A DNA stretch of 16,192 bases, from contig JBJEQK010000044.1 of the NCBI GenBank assembly GCA_051881715.1, positions 1-16,192 on the forward strand, read 5' to 3'. A program made the translations under genes and the position numbers. The notes beneath the pieces are model-generated. The model was not told where the DNA came from. It saw nothing but the letters and a program-made list of their open reading frames with translations, and made no database searches. Origin of the DNA: UBA1425 sp051881715. Lineage in GTDB: Bacteria > Bacillota > Clostridia > Oscillospirales > Acutalibacteraceae. Below are positions 1 through 8,200 of the stretch, in pieces (position 1 is the stretch's first letter; the number at the start of each line of letters is the position of its first letter).

Positions 1-449
1 GTGATGTCCAGCAGCGTGTCGTAGAATTCGGCAGGTGCACCGCTGGCGTTGTTCAGTTCGGTGCTGGTCGCGACCTGACCCTCGTAGGTCTTGATCAGAC
101 CGGCTGTGAAGCCGTCGGTTCTGGCGGTGTAGGGGACACCGTCAATGGCGGGTGTGAAGTAGGTGCTGTCAAAATAAACAGGAACCTGGAGAAAGAATGT
201 GTAGAAGTCGGTGCTGAAGCTGACACGGACTTCGATCACATCGCCGGGGGACAAGGTAGAGCCTTGTTCTACCTTTGTGCCGTCTTTGTAGACATCCAGA
301 CCGTATGTAACAGTACCGGCGCCCTCTGCCGTTTCAGGAACGATACCGGCAGAACCGGCGTTCCAGTAGGCGGAACCGGACACTGAAAATACGCTGAACG
401 TCATCAACAAAGCAAGCAGCACTGCGAGAGAACGTTTTGCCATTTTCAT
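1..449 (-). CDS. Secreted cohesin-like protein, 5' part (cut by window edge)
   Basis: This is the N-terminal 149 codons of a gene running off the left edge. The start ATG at 449-447 follows a GAGG ribosome binding site at 457-460. Residues 1-27 form a signal peptide: Lys/Arg-rich start, hydrophobic core, Ser-x-Ala cleavage after Ala27, with mature sequence beginning YWNAG. From about residue 47 the sequence looks like the first strands of a cohesin-type beta-sandwich: a start strand YGLDVYKDG, then the turn SPGDVIEV at 67-74, then STDFYTFFLQVPVYFDSTYF. That PGD turn and the following strand resemble the cohesin-like domain of the 14506-15672 protein. It is a near-identical paralogue of the gene at 15744-16192. 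The fold assignment is by eye and family level only; it could also be another carbohydrate-binding-type sandwich. The C-terminal half is not visible, so a dockerin-like tail cannot be checked. Confidence 0.8.
   Translation of the reverse strand, partial: MKMAKRSLAVLLALLMTFSVFSVSGSAYWNAGSAGIVPETAEGAGTVTYGLDVYKDGTKVEQGSTLSPGDVIEVRVSFSTDFYTFFLQVPVYFDSTYFTPAIDGVPYTARTDGFTAGLIKTYEGQVATSTELNNASGAPAEFYDTLLDI
1..449 (-). repeat. Left arm of a 449-bp inverted repeat
   Basis: The reverse complement of 1-449 aligns without gaps to 15744-16192 with 40 mismatches by my hand count, about 91% identity. Homology starts at the ATG; the upstream non-coding sequences do not match. It is therefore a gene-level duplication, not a transposon end. 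Confidence 0.9.
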
Positions 450-501
450 GTTTTTTCCTCATTTCCTTTAGAATTTAGAAAAGAGATCTTTCCTTGTGCA
501 C

Positions 502-530
502 AGTTTACCACATATGCGCAGAAAAGTCTA
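502..530 (-). promoter_or_regulatory. Candidate sigma-A promoter for the left cohesin-like gene
   Basis: Read on the minus strand there is TAGACT (530-525), a 17-base spacer and TAAACT (507-502), preceded by TG as in an extended -10. Both hexamers match the consensus at only four of six positions, so this is a moderate guess. It lies about 53 bases upstream of the ATG at 449, in the 189-base divergent gap (450-638) between this gene and spoVAC. I see no confident terminator in that gap. Confidence 0.35.
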
Positions 531-638
531 CATTTTTTCGCAATTTTTCTGCAATTTGTCTATACATTTATCTGAGCACATATTTCCGCTTTTCAGGGAA
601 AAACTAACGGCAAGGATTTATACAAAGGAGGACTTCGG

Positions 639-1076
639 ATGGCAATTCCCGAAAAAGAATATGATCAAATGACAAAGCGTGCATCGCCCCCTTCGCCGAA
701 GATGATGAACAGCATCAAGGCGTTTTTGTTCGGCGGCGGCATCTGTATGCTGGGGGAGGGACTTTCGGCGCTGTACACGGGTGCGGGACTTGCAAAGAAG
801 GATGCGGATCTTTTAGTGCCGGTCACGCTGATCGTGCTTACGGCGATCCTGACGGCGTTCGGCGTATTTGATAAAATTGCGAAACACGCCGGCGCGGGGA
901 CGATCGTACCCATCACCGGTTTTGCCAATTCCATCGTATCGCCGGCGCTGGAGTTCAGCAGTGAGGGACACGTTCTCGGTACGGGTGCGGAGATGTTCCG
1001 CATCGCAGGTCCCGTGCTGGTTTACGGCAGTGCGGCGGCGGTGATCGACGGATTTATCTACTGGATATTCCGCTGA
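639..1076 (+). CDS. spoVAC: Stage V sporulation protein AC (SpoVAC)
   Basis: SpoVAC is an inner-membrane protein of the SpoVA complex, which moves dipicolinic acid (with calcium) into the developing forespore and releases it on germination. In Bacillus it has been described as a mechanosensitive channel component. The 145-residue length is close to the roughly 150 residues of Bacillus SpoVAC. Family-typical stretches are visible: the first membrane segment KAFLFGGGICMLGEGLSALY (about 27-46), the second LLVPVTLIVLTAILTAFGVFD (about 58-78), the loop AGAGTIVPITGFANSIVSPALEF (about 84-106) and a last membrane segment VLVYGSAAAVIDGFIYWI. The ATG at 639 has an AAAGGAGG site seven bases upstream. 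spoVAD starts 13 bases after the stop, so they are surely co-transcribed. Expression in the forespore under sigma-G is expected for the family, but I could not find a convincing sigma-G promoter in 450-638. Confidence 0.95.
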   Translation: MAIPEKEYDQMTKRASPPSPKMMNSIKAFLFGGGICMLGEGLSALYTGAGLAKKDADLLVPVTLIVLTAILTAFGVFDKIAKHAGAGTIVPITGFANSIVSPALEFSSEGHVLGTGAEMFRIAGPVLVYGSAAAVIDGFIYWIFR

Positions 1077-1089
1077 CAGGGAGGACAGG

Positions 1090-2115
1090 ATGGCACAGAG
1101 AATCGGAACACAGACAATCCTTTTGCCGCGTAAGGTCGCGATCATCGGCTCGGCGGCAGTCGGCACCCCGAAGGAGGCGCAGGGACCGCTGGGGCAGGAG
1201 TTTACCTATTGCTTTGCGGACGCCACCGCCGGGGAATCCACATGGGAAAAAGCGGAAAGTACTCTGCACAAAGAGGCGATCAACCGTGCCTTGCAGGATG
1301 CGGCGATCCCGCCGGAGCAGGTACAGCTGCTGCTGGCAGGGGATCTTTTGAACCAGTGCATCGGAACCACCTTCGGCATTCGTGACCTGCAAATCCCCTT
1401 TGCGGGGATGTACGGCGCCTGCTCCACCATGGCGCTGACTCTGGCAATGGGCGCGATCCTGACGGAGTGCGGCGTGGTGCAGACGGCAGTCGCATCCACT
1501 TCGTCCCATTTCTGCTCTGCGGAAAAGCAGTTCCGTATGCCCTTGGAATACGGCGGACAGCGACCGCCCACAGCCCAGTGGACAGCGTCGGCGGCCGGTG
1601 CGGCAGTGCTGTCTGCGCAGGGAAAGGGGCCTCGGGTCAGTGCGGCCGTTTTCGGCAAAATCATGGACTACGGTATCAAGGACGCCAACAATATGGGCGC
1701 GGCCATGGCACCGGCGGCGTGTGATACGATCGCCGCATTTTTGCGGGACACCAAGACGTCCCCGGAGGAATACGACATGATCCTGACGGGAGATCTGGGC
1801 AGTGTGGGCTCCACATTGCTTGTGGAGCTTTTGCAGAAGGAACACGGGATAGATATCCGCACTGTGCACGCGGACTGCGGGCTGATGCTGTATGACCCAC
1901 AGACGCAGGACGTACACGCAGGCGGTTCGGGCTGCGGCTGTTCCGGGTCGGTGGTCTGCTCCTATATTTTGCGCCGCCTGCGGGAAAAGAGCCTGCGGCG
2001 GGTACTGTTTGTGGGTACTGGAGCGCTCCTGTCGGGTGTTTCGTCCCTACAGGGGGAGAGCGTTCCGGGGATCGCCCACGGTGTTCTGCTGACGAGCGAG
2101 GAGGACTTCTCATGA
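1090..2115 (+). CDS. spoVAD: Stage V sporulation protein AD (SpoVAD)
   Basis: SpoVAD is the dipicolinic acid-binding component of the SpoVA complex on the forespore inner membrane. It has a thiolase/ketosynthase-like fold without being a thiolase. The 341-residue length fits the family (about 340). Recognisable blocks are the N-terminal VAIIGSAAVGTPKEAQGPLG (about 16-35), the thiolase-like GMYGACSTMALTLAMGA (about 115-131, with Cys at the position of the thiolase nucleophile region), SSHFCSAEKQFRMPLEYGGQ, LTGDLGSVGSTLL and the C-terminal glycine-rich GGSGCGCSGSVVCSYIL. The start ATG at 1090 follows GGGAGGACAGG. The stop TGA (2113-2115) overlaps the ATG of the next small frame (ATGA overlap), indicating translational coupling. 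In most clostridia spoVAE comes next; here it does not. Confidence 0.96.
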   Translation: MAQRIGTQTILLPRKVAIIGSAAVGTPKEAQGPLGQEFTYCFADATAGESTWEKAESTLHKEAINRALQDAAIPPEQVQLLLAGDLLNQCIGTTFGIRDLQIPFAGMYGACSTMALTLAMGAILTECGVVQTAVASTSSHFCSAEKQFRMPLEYGGQRPPTAQWTASAAGAAVLSAQGKGPRVSAAVFGKIMDYGIKDANNMGAAMAPAACDTIAAFLRDTKTSPEEYDMILTGDLGSVGSTLLVELLQKEHGIDIRTVHADCGLMLYDPQTQDVHAGGSGCGCSGSVVCSYILRRLREKSLRRVLFVGTGALLSGVSSLQGESVPGIAHGVLLTSEEDFS

Positions 2116-2243
2116 AAACATGGGTACAGTGGCTGCGGGTACTGGAAACGACAGAAAAGCTTTTGCGTTTGATGCGCTTGGTGATCGGCATCGCTCTGGT
2201 GTTGATGGCCTGCGGTGCGTTCCGAAGCCGCAGATTCGGATAA
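2112..2243 (+). CDS. 43-residue membrane peptide coupled to spoVAD
   Basis: A small frame not long enough for usual gene-calling cut-offs. The ATG at 2112 overlaps the spoVAD stop in an ATGA arrangement; the frame ends with TAA at 2241-2243, ten bases before the preferred start of the glucan synthase gene. The product starts MKTWVQWLRVLETTEKLLR, a basic amphipathic stretch, and continues with one membrane segment, LVIGIALVLMACGAF, then a basic tail RSRRFG. It is not SpoVAE, which is over 100 residues with several membrane spans. It is in a different frame from the downstream gene, so it is not that gene's missing N-terminus by simple extension. Its function is unknown. Because it fills the gap between two tightly packed genes with coupled start and stop, I consider it more likely translated than not; its role may be only to carry ribosomes to the next gene. 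Confidence 0.55.
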   Translation: MKTWVQWLRVLETTEKLLRLMRLVIGIALVLMACGAFRSRRFG

Positions 2244-2253
2244 AGAAAGGGTA

Positions 2254-5200
2254 ATGCTTGTGCAGGGGACGATCCGCGGAAGGCAATGGCGCGGTACAGT
2301 GCGTGCCGATGCCGGCTTACTGAAAAAGGCTTATCGTGCGGCCATGCGCAGCACCGAAAAAAATTCGGCGCAGGAATGGCTGTGTGATAACGCCTATCTT
2401 TTTGAAAGGGCTTCGGGGGAGGTATATAAGTCGCTTCGGTTTTTGCCGCCGCTGCCTGCGGGCGCGCACGGTAAACCGGGGCTTTTCGCCCTGTGCGAAG
2501 CGGCGTATGACGAGCTGCCGGAATGGACGCAGGAGGCGCTGACAAAATACTTTTCCGACGCAGGCGTGACCAGCGCGGAGGCGGAGGCGATCCCCGTCGT
2601 ACTGCAGGCGGTGATCCTGCACAGGGCGGCGGAGGGTACAGCGGACGCCAAAGTGATCTCCAAGGCGGTGCGAATCCTGCACACGCTCCCGGACATGGAC
2701 TTTGAAGCGCTCAGCTGTGCGGTCAGCCCTATGGAAAAGCTGCTGCGGCAGGATCCGAGCGGCGTCTATGCGCAGATGCAGGAGACTTCCCGCGCGCAGT
2801 ATCGGGGTCTGCTCCTATCCTATGCGGCGAAGCATCGGATAGATGCGGACAAGCATACGCAGGAGATTTTGGAGCGGGCACGTCAGGGAAAGACGGCGCG
2901 TATGCGCCATGTGGGGGCGTACATTCTGCCGCCCCATCCCAAGGTGCGGGGCACGTTTTTCTTGCTCTTGGAGGCGTTAGTGCCTGTGCTGCTTTCCGTA
3001 TTCTTCGGGATTATGCTCCGAAAGGTCTACGTACCCTTTTTGCTGGTTCTTCCGCTGTGGGAGATCACGGCAGGCTTTCTCATGCGGCTGTCCCAGCGCG
3101 GTGTGCGTTCGCTGCGAATGCCGCGCATGGAGATGCAGACCGTTCCGCCGCAGCGGCAGACACTGCTGACCGTTTCCACGCTCCTGCCTGCGGCGGCCAA
3201 GGCGGAAAAACTGCGGGAGCATCTGGAGCAGCTGTATCTGTCCAACGGGCAGGAGCACGTGAAGGTCTGCCTGCTTGCCGACCTGAAAAACTCCGGCACA
3301 CCCGAAAAGCCGGAGGATGCGGCGGATATTGCGGCGGCGGCGCGGCTGATCGAATCCCTGAACCACTGCTACGGCGGCGGCTTTATTTTGGCGATCCGTC
3401 CGCGGGTGTATGCACCGACGGAAGGCTACTATTCCGGCTGGGAGCGCAAGCGCGGCGCCATTACCCAGCTTGTGCGGGAGATCATGGGGGAGACGGGCGG
3501 CTTTCTGCATCTGTCGGGAGACACGCAAACGCTGCAAAAGACCCGATATCTCTTGGCACTGGATAGTGATACGGAGCTTCCCATGGACGCAGCTGTGGAG
3601 ATGGTGTCTGTGGCGGCGCATCCCTTGCAGGAAGCGGTCGTGGATCAGCAGCGCGGCGCCGTGACGGCGGGGTATGGTGTGCTGGCACCCAGAGTGTGTA
3701 CCGATGTTTCCTCCCGGCAAACGCCGTTTCAGCGCATTCTCTGCGGGGACTGCGGTTTGAGCGTATACGACAACGTGGTCAGCGAACGGTATCAGGATCT
3801 GTTTGGGGAGGGTATCTTTGCCGGAAAGGGCTTGATCGACGTTCGTGCCTTTTACGCCGTGCTGGACGACAGCTTGCCCACGGGGCGGATCCTCAGCCAT
3901 GACAGCCTGGAGGGCGGCTTTCTTCGGTGCGGGTATCTGTCCGATGTGCAGGTGTCGGACGGCTTTCCCAAGGACCCCCGCAGTTATCTGGAGCGTATGA
4001 GCCGCTGGGTGCGCGGGGACTGGCAGAATTTGCCCTTTGTGTTCAAAAAAAGTCCCCTCAGTGCCCTTTCCCGCTACAAACTGTTGGACAATATGCGCCA
4101 TTCGCTGACGGCGGTCGTCCGTTTGGGCGTATTGCTTTCCTGCATTTTTCTGCCGTCCAAGGTTGCCGCGTGGGTGGCGGCTGTCTGCGTACTGTCTGCG
4201 GTGGGCGGTGACTTTGCCGCCGCCGTGCGTTCGCTGCTCTCAGGCGGTTTTTCCACCGTGTCCCGGCTGTTTTATTCTCCTGCCGTGCCGACGGCTTTGG
4301 GCGATCTTTTGCGCGGGTTCGTGCGCATTCTCCAGCTGCCGCAGGAGGGACTGCGCTGTGCGGTGTCTATCGTGCTGGCGCTGTACAGAAGCTTCATCAG
4401 CAAAAAAAGACTGCTGGACTGGACGACCTTTGCCCAGTCGGATGCAGGCGGCTCCGTCCGCCGGACGCTGGCGGACTGCCTGTGGATCGCAGCTGTCTCT
4501 GCGGCGCTTTTCGTTTCCGGCAAGCCGCATTTAAAGCTGATCGCCCTGCTTTTTTTGGCGGACATTCCGTTCCTTTTGCTCTCGGGCAAGCCGACTGCAC
4601 CGCAGACTCGCCAGCTTTCTTATCTGGAGCGGGACAAGCTGACGTCCTATGCGGCGGCCATGTGGAATTTCTTTGCAGAGACCTGCGATTTCCGCAACAA
4701 TTATCTGCCGCCGGACAACATTCAGGAAACACCTGTGTACCGTGTGGCGCACCGCACGTCGCCGACCAATATCGGACTGATGCTGCTGTGTGTGCTGACA
4801 GCCAGGGATTTTGGCTTTATCGACAGTGCGGAGCTTTGCCGCAGACTGCAAAACAGCTTGGGCAGCATCGAACAGCTGGAGACATACTGCGGCAATCTGC
4901 TCAACTGGTACGACACACAGACGCTCAAGCCCCTGCAGCCGGCGTATGTCTCATCGGTGGACTGCGGCAACTTTTTGTGCTGTCTGAAGGCCTTGCAGCA
5001 GGGACTTGGGGAATATACGGCGCAGGAGCCGGCGCTGCAGGGCATCGTGGATCGTGTGCAGAATATCCTCGACAATGCGGATCTGTCTGTGTTCTATAAC
5101 GAACGGCGCAAGCTTTTCCATATCGGTTTGGATCCGGCGAGCGGAAAACGCTCCGACTCCTACTACGATCTGCTCATGAGCGAAGCGCGCATGATGGGGT

Positions 5201-8200
5201 ATTACGCCATCGCCCACCGTGCCGTCGGGCAAAAGCATTGGGCGGCGTTGTCCAGAACCATGAGTAAGGTCGGGCGCTATATGGGCCCTGTCTCGTGGAC
5301 GGGGACGATGTTCGAGTATTTCATGCCCTATCTGTTCCTGCCGTCGCAATCGGGCACTTTGGGGTACGAAGCGCTGAAATTCTGCGCGTGGTGTCAAAAA
5401 AGACGAGTGCGGGGGGATGTACCCTTCGGTATTTCGGAGAGCGGCTTCTATGCGTTCGACAGAGATCTGAACTACCAGTACAAGGCACACGGCGTGCAGT
5501 GTCTGGGACTGCGGCGGGAATTGGATGCGGAAACGGTCATTTCCCCGTATTCCACGTTTTTGCTCATGCAGTTGGAGCCGCACGCCGCCATGCGGAATCT
5601 GCGGCGCTTGGAAAAAATGCAGATGCGCGGACGCTGGGGATTTTATGAGGCGGTGGACTTTACCCCTGCGCACACCGGCGGCAGACCGTATGCGGTGGTG
5701 CGCAGCTATATGGCGCATCATATGGGCATGAGTCTGCTGGCGGTGAACAATGTTTTGCAGGACGGCATTTTCCGCAGGCGGTTTATGCGGGACAAGGAAA
5801 TGCGTGCGGCACAGAGCCTGTTGCAGGAGGGCGTGCCGACAGACGCCTACGTTTTCAAAAACAAGGCGACACGGGAGACGCCGCTGCCGAGGGAACGGGT
5901 GGAGGCGCACAAGCGGGAGATCGCAGACGCAACGCTCTTGGCGCCCAATGCACGGGTGTGGACGAACGGAGAGCTGTCCCTTTGCGCATCGGATGTGGGT
6001 GCATCCAAGGCAGTGTATCGCGGGGTGAGCCTGTTCCGGCACAGTACCGATCTTTTGCGCCGACCGCAGGGACCGGTGGCGGTTGTGCAAACCGAGAAGT
6101 TTTCCCTGCCCTTTGCACCCATGGCAGATTACAGCGCACAGGGGAAATACCGCTGTACGTTTTCCGGGTCAGCTGTGCGGTATTTCGCTTCGGCACAAGG
6201 AATTTCTATGCGTGTGCGTATCAGCGTGCATCCCGAAACTGCGGCGCTGCAATATACGTTCAGCGTGCGAAACGGCGGAAAACAGCCGCTGTCGGGAGAT
6301 TTGCTCTTTTATGCGGAGCCGTCCCTGACAGCGCATGAGGAGGCGGAAAATCACCCGGCGTTTTCCAAGCTGTTTGTGGAGGATCGCTTCGATGGGGAAA
6401 ATCGTGCGTTTCTGTATCGCAGACGGGAGAGAAACGGCGGTCAGGGCGTTTGCATGACAGCAGGCTTCTTGAAGGAAACGGCCTTTTATGGCACACGCGC
6501 CAAGGTGGCGGCGTTGCAAACAGGGTACGGAATCGGCTCGCTTCTGCGGGGGAATGTACGCTTTGAAGCGTGTGCAGGCGGGGGAGACTGCTGTCTTGCC
6601 GTGCAGGTTCCGTTCAAACTGCCGCCCCACGGCACTGCGGAGTGGAATTTTGCAGTGACCGCAGCGTCCACACAGCAGGAGGCTGTGCAAAAACTGCTGA
6701 GTCTGCGGGAAACCGGCATTCGAAAAGGGGCGGGCAGTCTCTTCCGTGACGGCAAAATGGAATCGGTGCTGTCGGAAAAGATGCTGCCGGGCATCGTGTT
6801 CGGCGTCCGGGACGCAGAAAATATCCGTGCTTTGCAGCAAAACGATCTGCCGCTGCGGCATATCTGGCGGTTCGGCGTCTCTGGGACGCATCCCGTTGTT
6901 TTCAAGGAGATCACGGATGCACAGGAGATGTCCTCGGTGATTCCCTATGTCCGTGCGGTCAGTCGTTTGCAGCGTGCCGGCTTCTACTGTGACCTGATTT
7001 TGGGATACACGGAAGGCGGCGAGTATGATTCTCCCGTCCTGCACGCCGTTCGGAAAATGCTTCGGGAGGAACGAGCGCCAGCGGACGGCATCTTTCCCGT
7101 GAATCTGACGCAGTTTTCCGAAGCGGACAAACAGTTTTTGCAAACAGTCAGTGTTTTTAACCTGCACGTCTCGCAGACACCGCCGAAACCGGTGGAAATA
7201 CACCCGGTCAAGGACTGCCATTCTACCTCTAAATCTGTAAAGTTATATAACTTTACAGCCAATAAAATAGAGATCCCTAAAAAGGGAGAAAAGCCTTATT
7301 TACCATGGTGTTTGGTGCTTTCCAATCCAAACTTCGGTACCATGGTATCTGACAAGTCTTTGGGCTTTACATGGGCGATGAACGCCCATGAGAACAAGCT
7401 GACCCCTTGGGGGAACGATATTGCCGCAGATAACCGTGGAGAACTGCTTTTATTATGCGAAAACGGAAAATACTATGATCTTTTGCGCTGTGCCGGTGCC
7501 GAATTCTCTCCCACACAGGCGCAGTGGACGGGAAAGGTCGGCACACTGTGCTACCGTGTGCGGGTGTATGTGCCGGAACGGCTGCTCTGTAAGCGCTGTA
7601 CTGTGGAACTTTGGCGGGAAAACGGCGAAGAGGCAGCGGCAGAGTTGATCTATTACACCGAGCCGATTCTCGGCAGCGGGCAGAGGGATGCGGAATATGT
7701 GCAGGTGACGGAAAGGGAAAACGGCCTGTTGATCCGCAATCCCTGCGCTGTTATCCACGGCAGTGCCTATTTGTCCGTGGATGGGGGAGCAGACGCCGTT
7801 TGTACGGACAGAGGTGTGTTTTGGTACGGCATTTCTTGCGAGACATTTGCCTGCACCTGTGCGGCTGTGGCGAAAAAAATGCCTGTTGTATCTGCAAAGC
7901 CACAGACTGTGACATTCAACTTTTCCTTTGCGGTCAACGAATCTGCCGCATTGCATATGCCGAAACTTCCCCCGAAGAAACTGCCGGTGCCGGACAGTAT
8001 CACGGTTCGATCCGCGCAGGCGTCCTTTGACCGAATGGTCAATGTCTGGTTGCCATGGCAGATTCGCAGCTGCCGTATCGAGGGCAGGACGGGCTTTTAT
8101 CAATGCGGCGGCGCATGGGGCTTCCGCGACCAGATTCAGGATGTGTCTGCGTTTCTGATGACGGATCCCGATTTGGTGCGCCGTCACATTCTTCGGTGTG

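Larger units (their letters stand above)
7205..7470 (+). other. AT-rich island with foreign codon use inside the glucan synthase gene
   Basis: Within the otherwise GC-rich reading frame, this stretch uses TTA, ATA, AAA, TCT and CCT codons that are rare elsewhere in the gene; TTA occurs at least four times here. It encodes the join into the second GH94 sandwich domain (KSVKLYNFTANKIEIPKKGE through ENKLTPWGND). The protein sequence stays family-like in the conserved half, so this looks like a patch exchanged from a lower-GC homologue, or a region held to other constraints, rather than an insertion. It also holds several inverted repeats, listed separately. Confidence 0.5.

Noticed and set aside
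555..590. Possible sigma-G promoter for spoVAC (CTATA at 560-564, CATATTT at 579-585).
   Set aside because: The spacing of 14 bases is too short and the -35 match is weak, so I do not list it as a promoter.
2112..2300. A frameshift joining the 43-codon frame to the glucan synthase N-terminus.
   Set aside because: The small frame has its own coupled start and a stop just before a start codon with a ribosome binding site, and the synthase N-terminus from 2254 already looks family-like (LLKKAYRAAM... EWLCDNAYLF).
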